Below, in pieces: positions 1-6,726 of a stretch of 11,507 nucleotides of DNA. Each line of letters opens with the position of its first letter. Position 1 is the stretch's first letter. Below the pieces are notes generated by a model, which saw only the letters and a program-made list of their open reading frames with translations, made no database searches and was not told the DNA's origin. Position numbers and translations under genes: made by a program. Where the stretch lies: NCBI GenBank assembly GCA_903904635.1, contig CAIVDH010000336.1, positions 1 through 11,507 of the forward strand. Direction: 5' to 3'. Source of the DNA: an uncultured Burkholderiales bacterium. Lineage in GTDB: Bacteria; Pseudomonadota; Gammaproteobacteria; Burkholderiales; Burkholderiaceae_D.

Positions 1-203
1 AAATAGAATTAGCGAAATTTTAGGTAATAGCACTCTATTTAATAACTTATCTGTATGTTAAAGGTACGAATCACTGACATTTTCTGTTTGGTAATGTTGC
101 AAGAATGCCAGAGTCAGCTCATACAGTCGATAATTGAATGAATAATGTTATGCGAGCGATTATTCCTACATGATCAGTTGATATTTTCAGATGAATTTCT
201 TTA
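1..203. other. AT-rich intergenic region upstream of the ligase gene
   Basis: No complete gene is visible. One plus-strand frame (starting at base 2) stays open to a TAA at 59-61 and could be the last 19 codons of a gene entering from the left, but nothing in it is recognisable. A weak promoter candidate is TTGAAT at 134-139 with GATTAT at 158-163, an 18-bp spacer; the -10 matches consensus at only 4 of 6 positions. No clear Shine-Dalgarno sequence precedes the ATG at 204. The region probably carries the promoter of the two downstream polysaccharide genes, but I cannot fix its position. Confidence 0.4.
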
Positions 204-1517
204 ATGAAAACACTTCGGTGGTTAAGCGCTGAATCAATACATGTACAATTTCGCCAGTTCAACCACACCGAATATAAATTTCTGGCAAATATGACACCTG
301 CCCTTACAAGAAAGCACTTACCTCAGACCTTACTAGCCTTACTACCGTTCTCTCTTTTTTTTCCAACGGGGATCATGTATGCAGGCATTGTTATTTTCAT
401 AATTTCTTTACTGGTGGCAGGTGATTATTCTGAAAAATGGTCAAATATAAAGCGCTCTCCACTTTCAATTCCAGCTGCTGTTTTATTGGGGATTGTTTAT
501 CTCAACGCTATATTTTTGTCCACTGAAAACCCACTACGTTGGTCTGCGCTGATTCATTACCAGGTATTTATCTTTTTAATATTTTTTATAAGTGCTGGTG
601 GCGGACAATGGCAGCAGCGTGCCAAGACGGTATTTTTAGCGGGTGCAGTATATGGGGCAAGCGTTTATTATTTAACGCATCTGGGGGTCATGCCTGATTG
701 GCGCATATTTAAAAATTACGAGATTTACGCCGGCAATAAATCAATTGCGCTTGGTATTTTTCATGCGATTGCTGCTGCATGGTTGCTTGATACGGCCTTG
801 AGTCAGGTTAATCTCCGTAAAAAAATAATACAACTTGGTTTGTATGGCTATATTGCTATTGCATTGCTACTTTTTGCGATGACTAGAACCGGCTTACTTC
901 TCTGGTTCTTGTTGTCCCTCATCGTTGTGTTACGACATATAAGTTTTAGTTGGCGAGGTGCATTGCTGGCTTTGTCTGCGGTAGTCTGTATTGCTGCAGC
1001 ATGGCAGTTTAGCCCCGTAGCGCGCGAACGTGCAGCTGTGACGATGGAAGCCATCCGCGGCTTTTCCGGCGGTCAAATGGGAACTGGACAAGGCAACAGA
1101 CTGCAATTTGTACAAATAACTGGGGAAATGATTTTAGAAAAACCCCTATTAGGACATGGAGTAGGTAGCTGGTTGCAGCAATATCCACAACGCGCCATAG
1201 AGGCTAAAGCCATTGAGACCTATGGTATGAGTACGCCGCATAATGACTACTTGTTATATGCAGCAGAGTTGGGCGGAGTAGGACTGTTTGCTTTGCTAGG
1301 CTTATATATTGTGATTGCTGTTACTGCATTAAAGATGGGTGCGCGTCAGGGTATGGGACTTTTTCTGATAGCGACTACGATGTTGGTTGGTAGCCTCTTT
1401 AATGCAATAGTTCGTGACTGGCGGTTTGGTATGCCTATGATGATTTTGCTTGCAGTGACTTTACTCAGCGATGATGATCAGTCTGCATTGTCGGATCAAT
1501 CAGCATCTGAAAATTAA
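204..1517 (+). CDS. O-antigen ligase/polymerase family membrane protein (Wzy_C, WaaL-like)
   Basis: Polytopic inner-membrane protein of the O-antigen ligase/polymerase superfamily. Family members join undecaprenyl-linked glycan to lipid A-core (ligase) or polymerise repeat units (Wzy) on the periplasmic face. Hydrophobic segments run through most of the 437 residues, for example about 41-71, 89-104, 117-130, 211-242, 252-268, 352-375 and 386-400. A large loop (about 271-350) carries the family hallmarks: GNRLQF near 297-302, a GHGVGSW stretch near 317-323, and PHNDYL at 345-350, whose His346 matches the conserved loop histidine. Arg228 in MTRTG lies where an arginine is conserved after a membrane helix. 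The start is uncertain: ATG at 204 gives a polar 29-residue leader, and ATG at 291 would begin just before the first basic/hydrophobic stretch; neither has a good ribosome binding site. The family 25 glycosyltransferase starts 8 bp downstream, so the two are likely co-transcribed. The gene looks AT-rich (23 of 60 bases G+C in the sampled line 421-480), as is common for surface-polysaccharide loci. Ligase versus polymerase cannot be decided from sequence alone; adjacency to core-type transferases favours ligase. Confidence 0.82.
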   Translation: MKTLRWLSAESIHVQFRQFNHTEYKFLANMTPALTRKHLPQTLLALLPFSLFFPTGIMYAGIVIFIISLLVAGDYSEKWSNIKRSPLSIPAAVLLGIVYLNAIFLSTENPLRWSALIHYQVFIFLIFFISAGGGQWQQRAKTVFLAGAVYGASVYYLTHLGVMPDWRIFKNYEIYAGNKSIALGIFHAIAAAWLLDTALSQVNLRKKIIQLGLYGYIAIALLLFAMTRTGLLLWFLLSLIVVLRHISFSWRGALLALSAVVCIAAAWQFSPVARERAAVTMEAIRGFSGGQMGTGQGNRLQFVQITGEMILEKPLLGHGVGSWLQQYPQRAIEAKAIETYGMSTPHNDYLLYAAELGGVGLFALLGLYIVIAVTALKMGARQGMGLFLIATTMLVGSLFNAIVRDWRFGMPMMILLAVTLLSDDDQSALSDQSASEN

Positions 1518-1525
1518 AAATTTCA

Positions 1526-2332
1526 ATGTCTCGTAATTTTAACGCTGCCTATGTTGATCAAATGATTAATAGTCCTTGGCATGGTTGCGGCGTATTCCTC
1601 ATCAATCTAGACCGCTCCCCAGATCGGCTACAACTTGCACAACTCAACCTTGCCAATGCTGGCGTACCGTTTCAGCGCATCGCCGGCTTTGATGCCAGCA
1701 AAGAAGATCTCAGCCAGTGCGAAATTGATGCGTCAGCATTTCGCATCGCGCATGGGCGTCTGGCGCCGCGTAAAGCTGAGATCGGTGTATATCAAAGTCA
1801 CTTGCGTGCAATTTCTGCATTTATTGAAAGTGGCAAAGAGTTTGGCATCATTCTTGAAGATGATGCTGCGCCCGAATTAACTATTACAAATAGCGTCGCG
1901 CAACTTATCACATGGCGTAATCACTGGGATATCGTGCCGCTGTTTCATTTTCATAGCGGCGGACCAGTTACATTACAAAAACAAGAGGCGTTAAAACTGA
2001 CCGTGCATCTTGCGCATATTTCTTCCGCCGCCGCTTACATGATCAATCGCCATGCCGCGCAAGTGCTGATTAAAAATCTGTCCTTGCAACGTGCATGTAT
2101 CGATCATGCTTTATTTGAGCATTGGACGCATGGTCTAAAATTGCGTGGCATAGTGCCTATGGCGGTGCATCTTAGCGAGCAGGCACATGTATCAACCATA
2201 CTGGTAGAGGGCACTGAAAAATTACCATTGCTGTTAAGGCTGCCTACTTTTGCATCACGTGTGCAGAATGCGCTGCGTATTTTTGTGTATGCAATCAAAG
2301 ATATTGTGAAGCACAAACTTGGTTCCGTTTAA
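1526..2332 (+). CDS. Glycosyltransferase family 25 (LPS biosynthesis type)
   Basis: Family 25 (LgtB/LpsA type) glycosyltransferase, probably adding a sugar to lipooligosaccharide or LPS core at the cytoplasmic side of the inner membrane. The N-terminal strand GVFLINLDRSPDR (about 22-34) is the standard opening of the family. RKAEIGVYQSHLRA (about 82-95) matches its central conserved helix, and EDD at 111-113 after a hydrophobic strand is the expected metal/nucleotide-sugar binding motif. IDHALF at 192-197 fits the conserved C-terminal acidic motif. The C-terminus (about 240-268) is basic and amphipathic, which could help membrane association. At 268 residues the length is typical. The ATG at 1526 lies 8 bp after the ligase stop without an obvious Shine-Dalgarno; an internal ATG at 1562 (residue 13) is an alternative. 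The gene ends tail to tail with the minus-strand family 4 transferase: its TAA at 2330-2332 shares bases 2330-2331 with the opposing TAA. Donor and acceptor sugars cannot be told from the sequence. Confidence 0.85.
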   Translation: MSRNFNAAYVDQMINSPWHGCGVFLINLDRSPDRLQLAQLNLANAGVPFQRIAGFDASKEDLSQCEIDASAFRIAHGRLAPRKAEIGVYQSHLRAISAFIESGKEFGIILEDDAAPELTITNSVAQLITWRNHWDIVPLFHFHSGGPVTLQKQEALKLTVHLAHISSAAAYMINRHAAQVLIKNLSLQRACIDHALFEHWTHGLKLRGIVPMAVHLSEQAHVSTILVEGTEKLPLLLRLPTFASRVQNALRIFVYAIKDIVKHKLGSV

Positions 2333-3408
2333 TCAGTTTTTGCCCATACAGCGTCATACACCGCAGCGATACCTTCCGCTTCCCGCTCCACTGAAAATCC
2401 CTGTTCTACCCTTTGCCTGCCGAGTTTGCCCATTTCAGCTGCCGTCACCGGATCTTGCATCACTTTGCGTAGTGCGATAACCAGTGCGTCTACCTCTTCA
2501 GTCGGCACAACATAGCCCGTAATTCCTTCTTCCACGATCATCTTGAATGCACCTGTATCACTGGCTACAACAGCACAACCACATGCCATGCCTTCCAGCG
2601 GCGTCAAACCAAATGGTTCATAGCGCGGACAGGCTACCGTGATCAATACATTTTGGTACCAGGCACCGACTTCTGCAGGCGCAATTTCGCCGAGAAAAAT
2701 AATTCGCTTACCGAGTCCGTGATCTGCAATTTTTTTTACCAAGGCCTGCTTGAAATCCTCATGCTGCGGTTGGCACAATCCGGCAATCACCGCCGTAAAA
2801 TCAGGAAACTCCGGCAGTAGTTTAAGCATAGCCTCTACGTAAATATCGCTGCCCTTATCGGGCCTCACTCTGCCAAACACGCCAATGCCGTATTTGCCAG
2901 GCAATCCGGATTTTTGCCAGGCACTAAGTTTGTCTGCCGGTGGTGAAAAACGCTCAAGGCTGATACCGTGCGGTACAACCCGTGTGGTATTGGGTACATA
3001 GCCAGCTGCCTCTGGCGTGGTAGAGATGACGCCATCCATGTTTGCAATCAGCCAGCGCGGAAACCATGAGTGCCGGTGTTTGGCAGCTGAAGTAAACACC
3101 AATGCTATTGGCAGCCTGCACACATCGCGTAAAAAAATAGCCAACATCATTTCCGGATCGCGCCGCACATGCCAGATACGTTTGCGGCCGTCAGGCAAAC
3201 GCGTAAACGATACGCGTATGGCCTGCCAGAGCGAGAGCCAGTTAAAACGTAGTGGACATTGTTGCGCAGCCAGTCTTGCACCGGGCATATCTGAACCAAG
3301 ATACGCTATATCGATAGCACGAGCCTGCACAGGCAGTAGCGCATTGACCGTGCCAGATACACCGGTAAAACGTTTCTTAATATTGGTAACAATAACTTCA
3401 GGATTCAT
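2329..3408 (-). CDS. Glycosyltransferase family 4, LpsB/LpcC-like LPS core transferase
   Basis: GT-B-fold retaining glycosyltransferase of 359 residues. The N-terminal acceptor half (about 1-165) contains a glycine loop at FTGVSG (14-19) and a VPHGISLERFSP segment (145-156). The C-terminal donor half opens with GVFGRVRPDKGSD (176-188), supplying the Arg180 and Lys185 expected to contact the nucleotide-sugar phosphates. It carries the E-x7-E motif as Glu264 and Glu272 in EPFGLTPLE, followed by the usual conserved VVASDTGA stretch. As I recall the family, the pattern from 119 to 350 resembles the LpsB/LpcC mannosyltransferases that act on the LPS inner core; mannose as donor is inference only. 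The gene is last in the minus-strand series, 20 bp after the RNase G stop, and the ATG at 3406-3408 has no strong Shine-Dalgarno, so it probably depends on read-through transcription. Its TAA (2329-2331) overlaps the stop of the converging family 25 gene, leaving no room for a terminator between them. Confidence 0.85.
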   Translation of the reverse strand: MNPEVIVTNIKKRFTGVSGTVNALLPVQARAIDIAYLGSDMPGARLAAQQCPLRFNWLSLWQAIRVSFTRLPDGRKRIWHVRRDPEMMLAIFLRDVCRLPIALVFTSAAKHRHSWFPRWLIANMDGVISTTPEAAGYVPNTTRVVPHGISLERFSPPADKLSAWQKSGLPGKYGIGVFGRVRPDKGSDIYVEAMLKLLPEFPDFTAVIAGLCQPQHEDFKQALVKKIADHGLGKRIIFLGEIAPAEVGAWYQNVLITVACPRYEPFGLTPLEGMACGCAVVASDTGAFKMIVEEGITGYVVPTEEVDALVIALRKVMQDPVTAAEMGKLGRQRVEQGFSVEREAEGIAAVYDAVWAKTD

Positions 3409-3428
3409 GTGTGACTGTAGCTTAGTGT

Positions 3429-4892
3429 TTACATCAGAATGACGTCGTACTGTTCCTGATGGTAAGTGCTTTCCACTTGTAGTGAGATGGGCTTGCCGAT
3501 GAAGTCGCCTAACATCGCAAGATGCTGTGACTCTTCTTCTAAAAACATATCAATCACTAATTGCGAAGCAAGTATGCGGAATTCACGCGGGTTAAATTGT
3601 TTGGCTTCACGCAGCAACTCACGCAAAATTTCATAAGCCACGGTACGCGCTGTTTTTAATTGTCCCTTGCCGCTACAGGCAGGGCAGGGTTCACACAAAA
3701 TATGCGCCAATGATTCGCGGGTACGTTTACGCGTCATTTCTACCAGGCCCAGCGCAGAGAAATCTGAAACAGTGATCTTGGTACGATCGCGTGCGAGTGC
3801 CTTATTTAGCTCTGTCAGTACTGAGGCGCGATGTTCAAGATTTTCCATATCAATGAAATCAAGGATGATGATGCCCCCCAGATTGCGCAGTCGCAGTTGC
3901 CGCACGATGGCATGCGCGGCTTCAAGATTAGTTTTGAATATGGTATCGTCGAAATTACGACCGTTTACATAGCTACCAGTATTGACATCAATCGTCGTCA
4001 TCGCTTCGGTTTGCTCGATGATCAGGTAGCCACCAGATTTAAGATCAACGCGTGGCCCGAGTGCGCGTTCTATCTCTTGCTCTACACCGTATAAATCAAA
4101 CAAGGGTCTTTCGCCCGTGTAATGCACCATCTTTGGTAATACTGATGGCGTATACGACGTAGCGAACTGGCTTAGCATCGCAAAATTTTCGCGTGAATCA
4201 ATTTGTATGGTGGCTGTATTCTCACCAACGAAGTCACGCAGTACGCGTTGCGCAAGATTCAGATCCTGATAAAGCAAAGAAGGCGCAGGCTTACTTTTGG
4301 CATGCAGCAGAATGTTGGTCCAGGTTTTGCGCAAATAATCGATGTCCATGGTCAGATCAGTTTCGCTGGCATCTTCAGCCATGGTGCGGATAATGAAGCC
4401 GCCTTTTTCTTCCGCCGGCATCAGTCGCTGCACTTTTCCGCGCAGCAGTTCGCGTTCTGCTTCATCACCTATGCGTTGTGAAATACCGATATGACTATCT
4501 TGCGGCAAATACACCAGCATGCGACCGGCAATAGAAATCTGTGTTGAAAGCCTGGCACCTTTGGTACCGATAGGATCTTTCACTACCTGTACCATTACAG
4601 ACTGCCCATCAAACAAAAGTTTTTCTATGGGCATGGGCGTGACATTGGTCCCATCGTGCGGACGCGCTTCCCAGATATCGGCCACATGCAAAAATGCGGC
4701 GCGCTCAAGACCAATATCAATAAATGCAGACTGCATACCCGGCAGTACACGTACAACTTTGCCTAAGTAGATATTGCCTGCGCGGCCACGTGATGCGGTG
4801 CGTTCTATGTGCAATTCCTGCACAGCACCTTGCAGGATTAACGCTACACGCGTTTCCTGCGGAGTGATGTTGACCAGTAAATCTTCGCTCAT
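3429..4892 (-). CDS. rng: Ribonuclease G
   Basis: Endoribonuclease of the RNase E/G family, which in E. coli matures the 5' end of 16S rRNA and cuts some mRNAs in A/U-rich single-stranded sites. The 487-residue length is close to the E. coli enzyme and lacks the long C-terminal scaffold of RNase E. Order of elements: an N-terminal RNase H-like part, an S1 RNA-binding domain from about residue 37 (GRAGNIYLGKVVRVLPGMQSA), a 5' sensor region, and the DNase I-like catalytic part with Asp302 in TTIDVNTGSYV and Asp345 in IILDFIDM, the two metal-binding aspartates. The zinc-link motif is present as CPAC at 403-406. The ATG at 4890-4892 overlaps the maf TGA in an ATGA junction and has no clear Shine-Dalgarno, which points to translational coupling. 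The maf-rng order is common in proteobacteria. I see no missing catalytic residue. Confidence 0.96.
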   Translation of the reverse strand: MSEDLLVNITPQETRVALILQGAVQELHIERTASRGRAGNIYLGKVVRVLPGMQSAFIDIGLERAAFLHVADIWEARPHDGTNVTPMPIEKLLFDGQSVMVQVVKDPIGTKGARLSTQISIAGRMLVYLPQDSHIGISQRIGDEAERELLRGKVQRLMPAEEKGGFIIRTMAEDASETDLTMDIDYLRKTWTNILLHAKSKPAPSLLYQDLNLAQRVLRDFVGENTATIQIDSRENFAMLSQFATSYTPSVLPKMVHYTGERPLFDLYGVEQEIERALGPRVDLKSGGYLIIEQTEAMTTIDVNTGSYVNGRNFDDTIFKTNLEAAHAIVRQLRLRNLGGIIILDFIDMENLEHRASVLTELNKALARDRTKITVSDFSALGLVEMTRKRTRESLAHILCEPCPACSGKGQLKTARTVAYEILRELLREAKQFNPREFRILASQLVIDMFLEEESQHLAMLGDFIGKPISLQVESTYHQEQYDVILM

Positions 4893-5509
4893 AAAGTACT
4901 AATGCCAGCTTTTCTTAATAATTGGGACGTCTCAAACAGAGGCAAGCCCATGATGCCTGAATAACTGCCTGCAATGTGCTCGATAAATTGCGCTGCATAG
5001 CCTTGTACCGCGTAGCTGCCAGCCTTGTCATAGGGCTCAGGCAAAGCGCAATATGCGCGCAGGATTTCATCGGGTATGTTGCTAAAAGTGACTTCTGATT
5101 TTTGTAATATTGAATCGAGTTTATCGTTGACCATGACCGCAACGCTGGTGAGCACCTGATGCGTGCGGCCGGATAATAATTTCAACGTTGCGATAGCGTC
5201 TTCCGTATTGGCAGGCTTACCTAATATCAGACCATCTATGGTGACGGTCGTGTCTGCAGCTAATACAGGGCGGGGCGGCAATTTGCGAGCAAATAGTGCA
5301 TTCCAGCCGTGTTCCGCTTTGGTTTTGGCTATGCGCGTGACATAGACTTCCGGCATTTCGTTCTTGTAAGGCGCTTCAGAAACCGCGCCATCTTTACCAC
5401 CCGAATCTCGCAGCATCAGCATTTCAAATTCGATCCCGATCTGGCGTAATAATTCTCGCCGCCGCGGACTTTTTGAAGCCAGATAAATTTTTTCGTCAAC
5501 TACTGCCAT
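4889..5509 (-). CDS. maf: Maf family nucleoside triphosphate pyrophosphatase, YhdE type
   Basis: House-cleaning nucleotide pyrophosphatase that hydrolyses dTTP, UTP and some modified nucleotides to monophosphates; overexpression of homologues blocks septum formation, hence the name Maf. The N-terminal LASKSPRRRELLRQ (10-23) is the signature substrate-phosphate loop. AADTTV (85-90), with Asp86, gives the catalytic acidic residue, and GKP (98-100) and SGRTH (113-117) follow as expected. The C-terminal KAGSYAVQG stretch has the glutamine pattern of the YhdE (dTTP/UTP) subgroup rather than YceF. Length of 206 residues is normal. The ATG at 5507-5509 has an AAAGG Shine-Dalgarno about 7 nt upstream. 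It lies 35 bp after rlmH and overlaps rng by 4 bp (ATGA). The dTTP/UTP assignment is from family motifs only. Confidence 0.94.
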   Translation of the reverse strand: MAVVDEKIYLASKSPRRRELLRQIGIEFEMLMLRDSGGKDGAVSEAPYKNEMPEVYVTRIAKTKAEHGWNALFARKLPPRPVLAADTTVTIDGLILGKPANTEDAIATLKLLSGRTHQVLTSVAVMVNDKLDSILQKSEVTFSNIPDEILRAYCALPEPYDKAGSYAVQGYAAQFIEHIAGSYSGIMGLPLFETSQLLRKAGISTL

Positions 5510-5544
5510 AAGGCTGCCTTTAACAATTGCTTTTAGTTCGACAC

Positions 5545-6021
5545 TTACAGCGAGCTGCGATGGTAAGGATGATTTTGCGTGACTGACCAGGCGCGGTAGA
5601 GCTGCTCAGCGAGTAATACTCTGACCATGCCATGCGGCAGAGTCAGGCTAGATATCCTCATGAGCATATCGGCATTTTTTTTTAATCCAGCATCAAGGCC
5701 ATCTGCACCACCGATCACGAATGTAACATCCCCGCCTTGTTGATGCCACTGGCGCAGGTGTTGCGATAATTGCATGGTCGTCAGATCCAGTCCGTGCTCA
5801 TCCAATGCAATCACTATGCCACCTTTGGGAAAACCGGCCTCTATACGAACGCGCTCCTGCGTCATCACGATCTCAGCAGTTTTGCTGCTGGATCGCTCTA
5901 CAGGTTTGATTTCCTTAAGGACGATGCGACATTCCTGGGGCATACGCTTGGCATATTCATTAAACCCCGTCTCTATCCATGCCGGCATTTTGTGACCGAC
6001 CGCGGCGATGATGAGCTGCAT
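5545..6021 (-). CDS. rlmH: 23S rRNA (pseudouridine-1915-N3)-methyltransferase
   Basis: SPOUT-family methyltransferase (formerly YbeA) that N3-methylates pseudouridine 1915 in helix 69 of 23S rRNA, acting as a dimer on assembled 70S ribosomes. The 158 residues match the family length of about 155. The N-terminal [15 protein letters not shown] is typical. ALDEHGLDL (72-80) and the trefoil-knot SAM-binding strand [10 protein letters not shown] (101-110) are present, followed by the [18 protein letters not shown] segment (128-145). The C-terminal NHPYHR (150-155) is the conserved catalytic/tRNA-site-facing tail. The ATG at 6019-6021 is 12 bp after the rsfS stop, with an AGGG a few bases upstream. 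The rsfS-rlmH pair is one of the most conserved gene neighbours in bacteria, and both proteins act on the large ribosomal subunit. Confidence 0.96.
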   Translation of the reverse strand: MQLIIAAVGHKMPAWIETGFNEYAKRMPQECRIVLKEIKPVERSSSKTAEIVMTQERVRIEAGFPKGGIVIALDEHGLDLTTMQLSQHLRQWHQQGGDVTFVIGGADGLDAGLKKNADMLMRISSLTLPHGMVRVLLAEQLYRAWSVTQNHPYHRSSL

Positions 6022-6033
6022 GGCCCTGCGTGC

Positions 6034-6726
6034 TTACTTCTTCGTCGTCTTGGCAGCGCTGCGCTTGACTGGCGACTTGGTTGTTTTAGTTGCCTTGGTT
6101 GTCTTAGTTGCAGCAGATTTCTTCGCTACAACGCGAGGCTTTTTCACCGTCACTGTCGTGCCTGTGGCTGTTTTGGAAGCAGATTTCTTGGCCGCTGTTT
6201 TTTTGACCGCCACTTTTCCAGCAGCCGTTTTTTTCACTGCTGTCTTTTTCACCGCAGTTTTTTTCACGGCAGAGCGTGGTTTCTCAATAATGGCCTGTGC
6301 CTCAGGTTGATCGCTGGTGATGTGGCGGGTAGTCTTGCGCACTGGCTCTGCTGCAGCGTTTTTGCTAGCCGTGCCCAGACGCTTGGCTGCGCCCAGTTTG
6401 ATTTCTTTTTCACCCCAGATTTCTTCGAGACGATAGTAAGCGCGGATAGTGGGCTGCATGATGTGAACAATCATGTCACCCAGATCGACCAGTACCCATT
6501 CGCCGGTTGTCTCACCCTCTACGCTTAACACCTGGCCGCCTGCACCCTTGACTTTGTCACGCACGGACGCAGCCAGCGCCTTGGTTTGGCGATTGGATGT
6601 ACCCGATGCAATGGCGATGCGATCAAACAGACTCGTCAGATGGCTGGTTTCGTAAATACGAATATCCTGGGCTTTGACGTCTTCTAGTGCATCGACGACG
6701 AGAGCTTGTAATTTTTTGATGTCCAT
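6034..6726 (-). CDS. rsfS: Ribosomal silencing factor RsfS with long lysine/alanine-rich C-terminal tail
   Basis: Ribosomal silencing factor (RsfS/YbeB/Iojap family), which binds protein uL14 on the 50S subunit and prevents joining with 30S, reducing translation in starvation or stationary phase. The conserved core is residues 1 to about 112: SHLTSLFDRIAIASGTSNRQ (28-47) and GEWVLVDLGDMIVHI (75-89), ending in RAYYRLEEIWGE (95-106). E. coli RsfS is about 105 residues, so this 230-residue product has an extra tail of about 115. The tail is low-complexity and strongly basic: a linker with some acidic residues (about 116-150), then pentapeptide repeats of the AVKKT type (153-182), then TKTTKA-type repeats (206-216), ending in KTTKK. 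It resembles the C-terminal domains of histone H1 and bacterial AlgP/HctB-like proteins and probably binds rRNA or DNA non-specifically; that function is inference. The start ATG shares its A with the nadD stop (TAATG), suggesting coupled translation. No stop or frameshift separates core and tail, so this is one continuous gene. Confidence 0.93.
   Translation of the reverse strand: MDIKKLQALVVDALEDVKAQDIRIYETSHLTSLFDRIAIASGTSNRQTKALAASVRDKVKGAGGQVLSVEGETTGEWVLVDLGDMIVHIMQPTIRAYYRLEEIWGEKEIKLGAAKRLGTASKNAAAEPVRKTTRHITSDQPEAQAIIEKPRSAVKKTAVKKTAVKKTAAGKVAVKKTAAKKSASKTATGTTVTVKKPRVVAKKSAATKTTKATKTTKSPVKRSAAKTTKK
6076..6111 (-). repeat. Tandem 18-bp duplication in rsfS 3' end
   Basis: Bases 6076-6093 and 6094-6111 are adjacent 18-base copies differing at one position (T versus C at unit position 10). 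They lie in the rsfS reading frame and encode two copies of a six-residue Thr/Lys/Ala unit (TKTTKA register) near residues 206-217. The near-identity suggests a recent duplication. Confidence 0.85.
6169..6270 (-). repeat. Pentapeptide-coding repeats in rsfS (AVKKT type)
   Basis: This in-frame stretch encodes residues 153-186. The units are AVKKT three times (153-167), AAGKV (168-172), AVKKT (173-177) and AAKKS (178-182), a 15-bp period with silent and replacement differences between copies. Three 7-base T runs on the plus strand (A7 in the gene) fall at 6198-6204, 6228-6234 and 6258-6264, exactly 30 bp apart. Such repeats can expand or contract by slippage, so tail length may vary between strains. 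Confidence 0.85.

Noticed and set aside
1..40. Perfect 7-bp inverted repeat AAATAGA (1-7) / TCTATTT (34-40) as a terminator or IS end
   Set aside because: Arms are AT-only except one base, the loop is 26 bases, there is no adjacent T run after a GC stem, and such pairs are expected by chance in AT-rich DNA.
2329..3431. An intrinsic terminator for the minus-strand series
   Set aside because: I found no GC-rich stem followed by a T run at or near the end of the last gene; the following bases are coding sequence of the converging gene.
6008..6310. Plus-strand open frame encoding a very hydrophobic repetitive peptide (AVFFTAVFFTA pattern)
   Set aside because: It is the antisense of the rsfS basic tail. 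Reversing AAA/AAG and GCN codons automatically gives Phe/Leu and Ala/Gly/Arg-rich repeats, and rsfS itself is a recognised conserved gene in the opposite strand.
5770..6528. Long plus-strand open frame (252 codons) across rlmH and rsfS
   Set aside because: It spans two well-supported minus-strand genes, is Cys/Arg/Phe-rich with no recognisable domain, and arises from the low-complexity tail and stop-poor antisense frame.
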